A stretch of DNA of 64,000 nucleotides, from assembly GCA_963924555.1 (NCBI GenBank), contig OZ004582.1, forward strand, positions 7,254,001 to 7,318,000, given 5' to 3'. A program made the translations under genes and the position numbers. This document shows positions 53,741-64,000 of this stretch, piece after piece; the stretch's first letter is position 1, and every line of letters begins with the position of its first letter. The stretch is from Crambe crambe (Eukaryota; Porifera; Demospongiae; Poecilosclerida; Crambeidae). The notes beneath the pieces are model-generated. The model saw only the letters and a list, made by a program, of their open reading frames with translations, made no database searches and was not told the DNA's origin.

Positions 53741-54060
53741 GTAATGTTTATTAGTGATTTATTCCACTTTGTATAGTATTGTCACAAGCTATTGTATTAA
53801 TAGTTCTGTGTCAAGCAAATGGTTCGCTTTACCCGCTAAAAATTAATTTACATTTGGAACAGCAGCAGAACTGGGATATCAATGACAATGGTTCTTTAAT
53901 AGGTGAGTTAGCAAAGATTAGCTTATTTAGCTACCATGTACCCCTCGATCAGTATTCAGCCTCAAAGTTGCCCCATTCCCAAAATTTAACCAACAGAACT
54001 GGAGTTGTACCACATCACAGAAAGTGCTGCAAACATGGGACACTATCAGTGATCACTGAA
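53740..54060 (+). promoter_or_regulatory. Leader module remnant in front of PBT copy F
   Basis: Matches the B leader best: AGCAGCAGAACTGGG and TTCTTTAATAG with donor GTGAGTTAG at 53903. No matching acceptor and ATG lie downstream, because the N-terminal coding part of F is gone. Confidence 0.5.
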
Positions 54061-54529
54061 TAGGTCGAATGACCAACTACAAATATTCAATTTGTTAAAT
54101 GACCCATTCATCCATCATAGTCATCAATCAATAGTCAATTGACCTATTCAGTGATCATAGTGCAAGGCAAAACATGGATTATCAAAACAACTCCCTCCCA
54201 AGTGATGTAAGTTGAATGAAACTAATAATTTTATTAGCTATAACATGTATACAGTGAATTGAAGTTAGTTGCCCAAATGTAGCTAAAACACAATTCGATT
54301 GCAATGAAAATTTCTCTATTGAGAAAAACCCACATTTATTCAGGAACAGCCTCAAGTTTACACAGATTTTGCATCTTGCTTGGTCTGCCAACTTGCAATT
54401 CACTGTACATAGAAATAAATAAATATTAACCTACTCAATGATCGTTGATAGTGGATGCTGAAGAATAGTTTATACACAAGTGGTCAACTGATCTATATTC
54501 AGTGGTCATATAGTGCAAGGCAAACATGG
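54061..54529. other. Copy of the PBT downstream flank, fused to copy F
   Basis: Matches parts of 17020-17540 and 51950-52480 (GAAACTAATAATTTTATTAGC, GAGGAAAACCCACA-like, TGCATCTTGCTTGGTCTGCC, CTGATCTATATTCAGTGGTC). It runs into beta-helix codons at about 54530. No gene seen. Confidence 0.75.
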
Positions 54530-57500
54530 ATTGTTGAAAACGTTTTCATTGGAAATGCTGCTATGAATTCAGGTGGAGTCATTTCTGCTTCTAATCAAAC
54601 TCACATTACACTCATTGGAAATATTCTCACTGGAAATACTGCTGTGAATTGGGGTGGGACCATTCATGCAACAACGAATAGCTCCATAATCTTAAAAGGC
54701 AATAATTTTTCAATGAATTCAGCTGAACACGGTGGAGCTATCAACTGTTGGCAATGTACAATTAATGTTACAGGGAATAATATCTTTGAAATAAACTCTT
54801 GTAATGGATCAGGGGGAGCCATTAATGTGAAAGAAGGAGAACTTAAAATAGCCAATGATACATCTTTTTATGGTAACAGAGCAATGAAAGGTGGAGCAAT
54901 ATTCTTAACTCAGTCACATGGATCAATCAATGGAACTGATGCTAAATTCATTAATAACACATTGCAATATGAAGGAACAGACAATATAGTTCAATCTAGA
55001 ACCCACATAATAATTATACTGGATCACGGGAGCAGCATTAGGTATAGTTCGTAGCGATGTGAGATTCAGTGGTCATACATACATCAGTGGCAATGAAGGT
55101 GAATTTGGAGCAATTGGAGTATTTAATCAAAGCAAAGTGACTTTTGATGGAACCACAAAGATAATCAATAATAGAGCAAGGAAGCATGGAGGTGGAATCT
55201 TTTTGCAAGGCTCACACGTGATGATAAGCGGTGACACACAATTTATCAATAATCATGCTGAATTAAGTGGAGGAGCAATTTTTTTGCAATACGGGCAAAT
55301 AAATTTCACAAGTACCACTAAATTTATTAAGAATACTGCTCAACACTATAGTGGTGGTGCACTATTGGCATATGGTACGATCATCAATACTTCGGAACAT
55401 GTTTTTATGAACTTCTCTTGCAATTATGCAGGGCTTTTTGGTGGCGTGATGTATCTAGAACAATCCACCTTGATCCTGGCATCCAATACAACTCTCAAAA
55501 CGTCTCATAATCATGCTAAACAGCATGGAGGAGCAATATTCAACAGAGATTATGCTACTTATGTCCAGTGTTCAAATTTGAGCGTATTCATACAACTGCC
55601 TTATTGTTTTCTGGACCTTCATGAACATAGCTATATAATTTCTTATAATGATTCGGCCGGAGGTGATGGTAGTTTTTTATTCGGTGGAATGCTGGATCAT
55701 TGCCGATTCAAAAGTGGCATAAATATGCCCCATGAGATGCTAATAAATAACGGTATACTAAACATTACATCATGGGATGAAAAAAGAAATGAAATATCAT
55801 CAGAACCATTTAACTTGGATTTTTGCAAGAGTTTGATGACACCAATAAAAGTACAAAGGGGTGTTGAATTCAATTTATCCATCCAAGCATTCGGCCAAGG
55901 CAATCATGCTATTCCAGCAACCATATTGTCTAGAGTTAGCAATGATGCAAAATTAGAAGCAGGTCAGAATTTTCAGAATATCTCGAGTCAATGCTCCAAT
56001 ATAACGTATAGCATATATTCAAGTAAAAATCAAGTGATGTATAATTTAACACTGTATCCTGATGGTCCATGTCACAAGTTCAAAGTGGCTCAACGAATCA
56101 TTGAGGTTGAAATCTTACCGTGCCCTAGAGGTTTTGTCCTAAGTGGCAAGAAGTGTGTTTGTGAGGAAAGATTGGCATGTTATACTGATTGCATTATACA
56201 AGATACATCATTCAAGAGAAGGAAAAATGTTTCTTCCTTTTGGATGGGTGTAGAAAATGATAGTCTTCTTCTATATCCCTTCTGTCCACATGATTACTGC
56301 ACTCCGAAAGATGTTGATATCACCTTGGACAACTTAGATATTCAGTGTGCTGCTAATCGAAGAGGACGTCTCTGTGGAGAGTGTACGACAAACTACAGCC
56401 TCTTGCTTGGTAGCTCACGATGTGAACATTGTTCTAGCAACTACTTAGCTCTGTTGATTCCATTCACAGTAGCAGGAATAACCTTGATTGCATTCTTGTC
56501 TTTCTTTAGACTGACAGTTGCCAACGGAATGATCAATAGTTTGATACTCTATGCCAACTTTGTGCAAGTCAATAAGGACATCCTCTACCTCAAAAATAGC
56601 AATATTCTGACAGTCTTCATAGCCTGGTTGAACCTTGACCTTGGGATAGAGACGTGCTTTTTCAATGGACTCGATGCATACATAAAAACCTGGCTTCAGT
56701 TCGCTTTTCCATTTTATATCTGGATCTTAATAAGTATTATCATTTTTACCAGCAGATATTCAATGACAATATCCAAATTAATAGGGACTGACCCCATAGC
56801 AGTCCTAGCAACCTTGATACTGATGTCCTATACTAAAATATTGAAGTTAATCATTGATGTGTTTTCCTTCGTCTATTTGGAGGGTCCCAATGGAGAGAAA
56901 GTAAGCGTATGGTTAAAAGATGGTAACTTGCCTCGTTTAGGATACAAACACCTTCTTCAAGTAGGTGCTACTTCACTGGTGGCAGCTTTCTTCTTCCTTC
57001 CATTCACATTTCTTCTCATATTTGGCCCCTGCCTCTATCGCATTCCACACAGAAAATGTGTTCGCCTGTTGAACAAGATCAAGCCAGTACTGGATTCTTA
57101 CTACGCCCCATACAAGAAAAACACTCGCTACTGGACTGGGTTTCTCTTGCTGGTTCGTTGCATTCTCTATATTATCTTTACATACTACTCACTCGATAAT
57201 GTAAATAAAAGCTTCATGGCTATCATCATCACTTTCAGTGTATTATTATTACTGATTTGGATCACTGGGAAAATTTATCATAAATTTTATCTAAATCTCA
57301 TGGAAGGAGTGGTATATTTAAATCTCATTGTCTTGTCAGTTATTGGTCTAGCAAATGTAGAACATTATGTGGTAATTGTTTACTGTTTAGTCGGAGTGGT
57401 GATGGTCACTATGATTGGTGTCATATTGTACCAATTTTACATCCTCTACATCAAAAAGGGAGCTGTTCAAAGAATATGTAAAAAGATGTCGAGCCATTTC

Positions 57501-57614
57501 CAGACAAACTTTATCTCTCATGAAAGAAAAAGAGAAACATCATCTCAAGCCAACCCTGTCAAAAGAGTCACACAAACAGTAATTGAATTACGTGAACCTC
57601 TATTGGAGAATTGA
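54530..57614 (+). pseudogene. PBT family copy F: divergent member, 5'-truncated with one frameshift
   Basis: Coil sequences begin abruptly at VENVFIGNAAMNSGG with no signal peptide or Cys pair. The frame 54530-55054 (several GG-A-I coils) stops at TAG (55053). The family sequence resumes in another frame, ITGAALGIVRSDVRFSG, from about 55020, so one indel lies near 55010-55030. From there the frame is open to 57614: coils, Cys-rich block (CVCEERLACYTDC, LCGECTTNYSLLLGSSRCEHC), membrane region and tail ELREPLLEN. It is clearly more diverged from A, C, D and E than they are from each other. The intact 3' part could still be expressed from the ATG at 55059, or the indel could be a sequence error, so pseudogene status is likely but not certain. 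Confidence 0.7.
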
Positions 57615-57878
57615 TCATATACGATTGTAATAACTAGCTATAATGTACAATATTTGCAGTATGTGATTGTGTGCAATTTATTATACAAATCCAGTTTAAA
57701 ATTCAGGTAACTAGCTAACTCTTCAGGAATGAGGCAACTGCATCTCTCAAGTACTGAATTCATGTAATTTGCTTTTAGTTCATGTTCAAATAACAGTCTT
57801 CATAACTTCTGTCTCTATAGCTCACTTTTAGCACTTGATTCAATTATAGAAAGGAAATTAAGAAAAGAGAACATGTGT

Positions 57879-58060
57879 GATAGCTACTTCGGTACTGTGT
57901 TGGAGGCAAAACTATAAGATTTGATACGTATGAACTTAAAAAAATATTAAGGTACCTTGTGAAAACATTGATAGCTACTTCGGTACTGTGTTGGAGGCGA
58001 AACTATAAGATTTGATACGTATGAACTTAAAAAAATATTAAGGTACCTTGTGAAAACGTT
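57879..58060. repeat. 91-bp direct tandem duplication
   Basis: Two copies starting GATAGCTACTTCGGTACTG at 57879 and 57970, each ending with TTAAGGTACCTTGTGAAAAC. The end motif also lies near 59410 (3' of H) and 62130 (3' of I), so it is 3'-flank DNA of the minus-strand PBT copies. Confidence 0.9.
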
Positions 58061-58715
58061 AATAAGGGAGTTATTCCCTGTCATATTTATGGTGCTATTT
58101 GTACAGTATATTGCTCCTCCACTATTCTTGCGTCCTTTCGGTGCTTCATTTCCAATAAAAGCAGTATCTATCAGAGTCAGAGTGGAGTGATCTGTGGCCA
58201 TGACTGCTCCTCCTCTAATTCCCTCAAAAGAGGTATTCATGATTGTGACGTTTGAGTGATTTAATTGGACTGCTCTCTCTGTTGTTGCCATATTACCAGT
58301 GTTACTTTTGGACACTAAACTGGATAGCAGAATTGCACTTCTTGTAAAAGCAAGAATGGGAACATTTGTTGATCTTACAAAGTTCAGTCCTTCAATGGTG
58401 AAATCTGTAACATTATAACAGTGGAGACTACCACTGCTAAAGATTATCACATTTGATCTACTATCATTTCCCTTCCAAATCATGCCGGATATGTTTGAAA
58501 TATTCAATACATTTTGTTGGCTGTGATTGCCTGGCAGAAAGATGAATGTCGATCCTGTTGTGAAATATCTCATGCTGTCATTGATATATTCGTCCAAGGT
58601 GAGACATGATCCAGGGCAGTTGTGGTGTGACGAATTATTTGACTTTACATAGTTAGTATTCTGTATTGGAGTGGTCAACACCATTATTGCAATAAGAAGG
58701 AGTAGCTACCTCCAT
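58061..58715 (-). pseudogene. PBT family fragment G: N-terminal part only
   Basis: On the minus strand, ATGGAGGTAGCTACTCC at 58715 matches the family start, but the frame is shifted within the signal peptide. The frame open from 58684 gives TTPIQNTNYVKSNNSS, the Cys pair and LTLDEYINDSMRYF, through one GGAIYC coil. At 58061 it jumps into 3'-flank DNA. Most coils and the entire membrane region are deleted. It would encode at most a truncated product without a membrane anchor. Confidence 0.85.
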
Positions 58716-59400
58716 TTCTGAATGATATGTGACCATGCAAACTTCAATAAAATTAAATTTTTTGTCAGGCTGATCATGTAGCCAGTTCATTTTTATAATG
58801 CGAGTTCAACAACTCCCAAAGTCATTACATAGCTGAATAGAATAAACATCTTTTTAACCAATAAATAATGTCGCCCTTATCTTACTCCCCAAAAGCCTTA
58901 GTTTCCTCGTTAACTGCTCAATGTTCATAAAATTTATAATTGGTCTCATTGGCTGATTTTTCAGTTTATCATTGGATGCTGCAGTGCATGCTACTGCTAC
59001 ATAACCATATTTAGAAATTTACATTAACTGGGGCTCTCTAGCACCATGCCCCATACCTATATACCCCATTCTTACTACCTCAAGGTTAGAGGTTAATTAT
59101 TCCTGGGTCACTGAGATGGTGAAATAAGCGCATTGGCATTGATTCATGGTCATATGATTTTCTCCCAAAAGTTTTGTGTATCCTTTTCCTCAGTAGAGAA
59201 ATCATAAAGTGAAATCTATTTAAGTGTAAGCAACAGTGCTAGATGACTTGAACTTCAAGTTTCAAAACAACAATGAAACTTGAGTTATGTTGTATATAAA
59301 TATATACAGTGAAAATTTATTTCTGCCTTGTACAAGGAGATTAGACTACCTATATTAAGAAAGGTTATGTATTTTTAAAACTTGATACGAACTTTAAAAA
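58716..59400. other. Gap between PBT fragments G and H
   Basis: AT-rich DNA with no gene recognised. The family leader module (TTCTTTAATAG plus donor) is not evident in front of G. Confidence 0.5.
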
Positions 59401-59583
59401 TATTTAGGTACCTTGTGAAAACATTGATGATATGAAAGGGTATGTGAAGTAAGGATATACTGTAGTTCTGCTAGTTGACTGTCCTGACCAAAATGTTTAT
59501 AAAAAAATTGTGGGTGTGCATTGAGTTTGAAGAAAGGTTTAACTATCAAAAATATGAATGTTCAGGGAGTGTAGCTAGTTACA

Positions 59584-61062
59584 TCAGTTCTCCAGTAGAG
59601 GTTCTCGTAATTCTATTACAGTTTGTGAAACATTCTGTGATGAAGTAATGGGTGATATAACATTATCATTGACCATTTCCTTTTTATTCATGAAAGCGAT
59701 AAATTTCAATTGATTACTGCTGGATAGCTTTTTCATCATCCGGCCAGTTACTTTTCTGAAGTACAGATGGTGAAACTGATACAATATGATGCTAATCATG
59801 GTGACAAACATTATTCCAACTAAGGTGAAGACCAGTCTAGTACCTTTTGCAGGAGTTAGAGACAGAACTGACAAAAGAATTAGGTTCATATACATCGAGC
59901 TTTCGATGAGACTAATGCATGTTTTGTTGTATATCTTCCCAGTGATCCAATTTATTGATAAAATTCCACTGAAAGTTACTATAATGACAGAAAAGCTGTG
60001 ATTAATTTGAATATGTGAAAATGTGACCACTAGGTAGAGAACACAGCGAACAAGCAAAAGAAATCCAGTCCAATAGCGAGTGTTTTTCTTGTAAGGGGCA
60101 TAGTAAGAATCCAGTAGTGGTTTGATTTTGTTCAACCAACGACTGCACTTTCCTTCAGAAATATGATAAAGACAGGGTCCAAGTAAGAGGAGAAGGGTGT
60201 AAGGAAGAAAGAAGAAAATGATAACTAATGAAGTGAATATTACAAGGAGAAGATGCTTTGGGCATAAGTAGGGAACATTGCCATCTTTAAACCATACAAT
60301 TTTTTCACCATCAGGGTAATCCAAGCGAGCGAATGTGTATACATTAATGATCACCTGCAGTATCCTGCTGTATGACATTAGTAGGAGTGTAGCTAGGACT
60401 GCAATGGGGTTAGTCCCTATTGATTTAGACACTGTTATTGAGTATCTGCTGGTGAGAATAATCAAACCGATTAAGATCCAGATGTAAAATGGAAAAGCAA
60501 ACTGAAGCCAAGTTCGTATGTATGCATCGAGTCCATCGAAAAAGCATGTCTCTATTCCCAGGTCAAGATTCAACCAGGCTATAAAAACCGTCAGAATGTT
60601 TACACCATCAATAGGGAAGAATGCCTTTCTATTGACTTGTACTATGTTAGCATAGAGTATCAAACTGTTGATCATTCCATAGGCAACCGTCAGCCTAAAA
60701 ACTGATAAAAAGACTATGAGGACTATTCCAGCCAATGCGAATGGGATCAATAGACCTAAATAGTGATTTGAACATTGCGCACATCTTGAACTGCCAAGCT
60801 TGAGGCTATAGTTATCACTACACTGTCCACATACCACTCCAGTACGATGAGAGGCACATTGGGTGTCTAGATTATCCAAAGGTATATCAACTGTGTCTGA
60901 GGTGCAGTGATCAGCACGACAAGAATGGTACAAGATTAGGCCTAGATAAGAATCATTTGCATTCTTTAACAAGCTCACCCAAAATGTATCAGTTTCCTTC
61001 CTTTTTATGAAATTATTTTCTTTCCTTATAATGCACTGAGCACCATATTTCTCCAGTCGTTC
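59584..61062 (-). pseudogene. PBT family fragment H: C-terminal membrane region only
   Basis: On the minus strand the family sequence starts at ERLEKYGAQCII (61062) and is open for about 492 residues to the tail ELREPLLEN, with the complete membrane region (GVVCGQCSDNYS, then all hydrophobic segments). The signal peptide, Cys pair and whole beta-helix are missing. The frame extends upstream to an ATG at 61155 through 31 unrelated codons (RFPPALSGSRKRNDPF). Either a 5'-truncated pseudogene or, less likely, a gene with a new start that makes the membrane domain alone. Confidence 0.75.
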
Positions 61063-61383
61063 CCTGGTCCCTCTGCCTCCTCCTGTGAATGGATCATTCC
61101 GTTTGCGACTCCCTGAAAGTGCAGGAGGAAACCGCGCCCCTTTATAAATGAGCATGCAAGGCTCCGCCCCAATTTTTTGGAACCACGCCCATTTACAATT
61201 ATTGTCATGACACTCAAAGAAGCTGCCAACTTATAGGTATGATAGCAGCTAGCTAAATCTCTGCAGCATGCTTGTATTAACTGCTTGTACAAGCTGGTAG
61301 CTTGCCATGCTCAGACTTATGTCATCAAGTGATATGTTGTTACACATCATTGAACATCAGTATATGCCATTTAATAATTAATA

Positions 61384-61514
61384 CTTATTGCACACTCCTG
61401 CGTTGAATATCACTACCTGAGGTGGGAATATTTCACGAGGCCATAGGCCGAGTGAAATATGCCCAACCGAGGGTAGTAATAAATCTGATATTCAACAAAG
61501 GAGTGTGCAATAAG
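61384..61514. mobile_element. 131-bp inverted-repeat element
   Basis: The left end CTTATTGCACACTCCT is the exact reverse complement of AGGAGTGTGCAATAAG at 61499-61514. Inner arms (CGTTGAATATCACTACC and GGTAGTAATAAATCTGATATTCAAC) pair imperfectly. A smaller palindrome (GTTGAATAATACCATTGATTATTCAAC) lies at about 61775-61801. Confidence 0.65.
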
Positions 61515-62289
61515 CATTTTATTATATAAATTAAGTGGATTCTACAATTTCCAGCCAGGTGGCTACATATGCTGTGTAGGAAGTTGTAATGTAAACCTGT
61601 AATACTTACCACGAAGCACTTAGATAAGCCTATCAGCCCACCAGACCTACAAGTAACTAAGATAAGCCAATGCACTTTGACAAACCACTGTAAAATTCAA
61701 TTAAGCTTGCCTAACATCTTCAGAAATGTCGGCCAAAAACGTTACTAGGCTAGTCTGCGCATGCGTAGTCTAGGCGTTGAATAATACCATTGATTATTCA
61801 ACGGTAACGGACCAATCAGGTTGCTTGAATCCACGTATGTTAGCTTGCTAAAAGTTCAAGTATAATGTGCCCTTTCCTTCCCTCATGATTGGTGAAGAGT
61901 CAGCTACAGGTCACAACAGTATAGTGTGCATGTGGATGTAGAGATGCTGATTGAGTTTATTCTCCCATGGCCACAGGTTCTCTCACTACGAAAACCAGAC
62001 CTCTTCTATACGTCTGTCACAAACTCCACTCCAATCTTCGTTCAATTCAAAGACATGTCAGTCCTACATACTCGTACTGTAGTTTAGAAAACGTTCTTTG
62101 AAAATCTGCTAGTCTATATGAACAACTATTAAGGTACCTTGTGAAAACATCAATGATATGAAGCTTAGTAAGGATGCTGTGGGTATGCATGTTTGAAGCA
62201 AGGTGCACATGTAGCTAGTATCTATAGATAAGAAAATCAAAAAAAAAAAACACCAGAAGTAGTTATTAGTTTCAGGATGTGATAATGCA

Positions 62290-64000
62290 TCAGTTCTCCA
62301 GTAGAGGTTCTCGCAATTCTATTACAGTTTGTGAAACATTCTGTGGTGAAATAGTAGGTGATATAACATTATCATTGCCCATTTCTTTTCTATTCATGAA
62401 ATTGATGGATTTCCTTCGATAGATGTGGGATATCTTTTTCCTCATCCAGTCAGTTACCTTTTTAAAGTAGAGATGATGAAACTGATACAATATGATGCCA
62501 ATCATAGTGACAAACACTATTCCAACTAGTGCATAGACTGTGGCCAGTCTAGTCCCTTTTTGAGACAGAACTGACAAAAGAATGAGGTTCAAATATATCG
62601 AGCTTTCAATGAGACTAATGCATCTTTTGTTATATATCTTCCCAGTGATCCAATTTATTGATAAAATTCCACTGAAAGTTATTATAATGGCAGCAAAGCT
62701 GTTGTAGTGATCAACACGACTCTGAGAAAATGTGACTACAATATAGAGAGCACAGCGAACAAGCAAGAGAAATCCAGTCCAGTAGCGAGTGTTTTCCTTG
62801 TATGGGGCATAGTAAGAATCCAGTAGTGGCTTGATCCTGTTCAACCAACGACTGCACTTCCCTTCAGGGATACGATAAAGACAGGGTCCAAGTAAGAGGA
62901 GAAGGGTGTAAGGAAGAAAGAAGAAAGTGATGAGTAATGAAGTGAATATTACAAGGAGGAGATGCTTCTGGTATAAGTAGGGAATATTGCCATCCTTCCA
63001 CCATGCAAATTTTTTTTCATCAGGGAAATCCAAGCGAGCGAATGTATAAACATCTATGGCTACCTGCAGTATCCTGCTGTATGACATTAGTAGGAGTGTA
63101 GCTAGGACTGCAATGGGGTTAGTCCCTATTAATTTAGACACTGTCATTGAGTATCTGCTGGTGAGAATGATCAAACCGATTAAGATCCAGATGTAAAAAG
63201 GAAAAGCAAACTGAAGCCAAGTTTGTATGTATGCATCAAGTCCATTGAAAAAGCATGTCTCTATCCCTAGGTCAAGGTTCAACCAGGCTATGAAGACTGT
63301 CAGAACATTTACAGCATCAGTAGGGAAAAATAACCTTCTATTGACTTGTACAATGTTAGCATAGAGTATCAAACTGTTGATCATTCCATAGGCAACCGTC
63401 AGTCTAAAAACTGATAAAAAGGCTATGAGGACTATTCCAGCCAATGCGAATGGGATTAATAGACCTAAATAGTGATTTGAACATTGTCCACATCTTGAAC
63501 TGCCAAGCTTGAGGCTATAGTTATCACTACACTGTCCACATAGCACTCCAGTACGATGAGAGGCACATTGGGTGTCTAGGTTATCCAAAGGTATATCAAC
63601 TGTGTCTGAGGTGCAGTAGTCAGCTGGACACGAATGGTACAAAATTAGGCCTAGATAAGAATCATTTGCACTCTTTAACATGCTCATCCAAAATGTATCA
63701 GTTTCCTTCCTTTTTATGAAATTATTTTCTTTCCTTATAATGCATTGAACACCATATTTCTCCAGTCGTTTATCACAAACACACTCTTCATCCCTTTGCC
63801 TGAACCCATCCGGACATGGTAGAAATATCACGTTAACAACTGCTTTAGCTAATCCAGTATCACGACAAGGACCATTTGGATATAATTCCAACTCTCCATG
63901 ATCAGAATTCGAGTAAAGGGAGTATTGTAGACTTGAACACTGCTGAGAAGTGATTTGCAATGTTTGGTTGTGTCTGAATCTGATATTTTTACCCAGTGCT
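62290..64000 (-). CDS. PBT family gene I: C-terminal part, cut by the window edge
   Basis: Open on the minus strand from the window edge (ALGKNIRFRHNQTLQ) to the TGA at 62290, about 569 residues. It has the Cys-rich block (CVCDKRLEKYGVQC, LCGQCSDNYSLKLGSSRCGQC), the full membrane region and tail ELREPLLEN. There is no lesion in the visible part. Distinct features are a loss of a few residues in SVLSQKGTRLATVYAL and the cytosolic stretch IYRRKSINFMNRKEMGNDN. Its N-terminus and leader lie beyond 64000, so whether it is whole cannot be judged. The motif AAGGTACCTTGTGAAAAC lies about 140 bp after the stop, as at H. Confidence 0.82.
   Translation of the reverse strand, partial: ALGKNIRFRHNQTLQITSQQCSSLQYSLYSNSDHGELELYPNGPCRDTGLAKAVVNVIFLPCPDGFRQRDEECVCDKRLEKYGVQCIIRKENNFIKRKETDTFWMSMLKSANDSYLGLILYHSCPADYCTSDTVDIPLDNLDTQCASHRTGVLCGQCSDNYSLKLGSSRCGQCSNHYLGLLIPFALAGIVLIAFLSVFRLTVAYGMINSLILYANIVQVNRRLFFPTDAVNVLTVFIAWLNLDLGIETCFFNGLDAYIQTWLQFAFPFYIWILIGLIILTSRYSMTVSKLIGTNPIAVLATLLLMSYSRILQVAIDVYTFARLDFPDEKKFAWWKDGNIPYLYQKHLLLVIFTSLLITFFFLPYTLLLLLGPCLYRIPEGKCSRWLNRIKPLLDSYYAPYKENTRYWTGFLLLVRCALYIVVTFSQSRVDHYNSFAAIIITFSGILSINWITGKIYNKRCISLIESSIYLNLILLSVLSQKGTRLATVYALVGIVFVTMIGIILYQFHHLYFKKVTDWMRKKISHIYRRKSINFMNRKEMGNDNVISPTISPQNVSQTVIELREPLLEN

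Noticed and set aside
12353..64000. Bacterial origin or contamination, because the coils resemble chlamydial Pmp proteins
   Set aside because: The genes have apparent leader introns, eukaryotic flanks, eukaryote-type membrane regions and no autotransporter barrel; they interleave with animal genes and transposons.

Overview
The window looks like animal nuclear DNA, most likely from a demosponge such as Amphimedon. This is inferred, not searched. The support is a set of metazoan genes (the 5' end of a liprin-alpha gene, an RNF38/44/Arkadia-type RING E3 ligase, a Slo/BK-type potassium channel), short GT-AG introns, AT-rich intergenic DNA full of microsatellites and small inverted-repeat elements, and an expanded family of membrane proteins with Chlamydia-Pmp-like beta-helix repeats of a kind I recall from sponge gene sets.

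Layout. Positions 1-1068 hold the first coding exons of a minus-strand liprin-alpha gene. Its leader exon probably lies near 5.3 kb, head to head with a plus-strand RING-H2 ligase gene (8 coding exons, 6017-11693). From 12.3 kb to the right edge runs a cluster of one gene family, here called the PBT family (Pmp-like Beta-helix plus multipass Transmembrane). Copies A (12353-16489), C (23232-27302), D (30071-34603) and E (47780-51427) have uninterrupted single-exon coding regions on the plus strand. B (18892-20973) and F (54530-57614) are damaged plus-strand copies. G (58061-58715), H (59584-61062) and I (62290 to beyond 64000) lie on the minus strand; G and H are fragments and I runs off the window. 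A scrambled remnant sits at 45.9-46.8 kb.

The cluster grew by segmental duplication. The repeated unit carried the 3' part of the RING ligase gene along with the PBT gene, so broken RING-gene pieces lie in front of C, D and F. A second duplication copied the A 3' end plus about 1.7 kb of flank to the E 3' end. Inside A, B, C, D and E the number of GGAIYC beta-helix coils is about 11, 2, 10, 16 and 1, while the membrane region and the C-terminal tail stay nearly constant. That suggests a diversifying ectodomain on a conserved membrane anchor or channel-like body.

Between D and E lies an unrelated island: an inverted-repeat segment, two non-autonomous DNA transposons with 5-bp target duplications, the intronless-coding Slo channel gene (37682-40798), tandem repeats, a BEL/Pao retrotransposon remnant and two foldback elements.

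All exon boundaries were read by eye from reading frame and GT/AG signals. No alignment, domain search or expression data were available.
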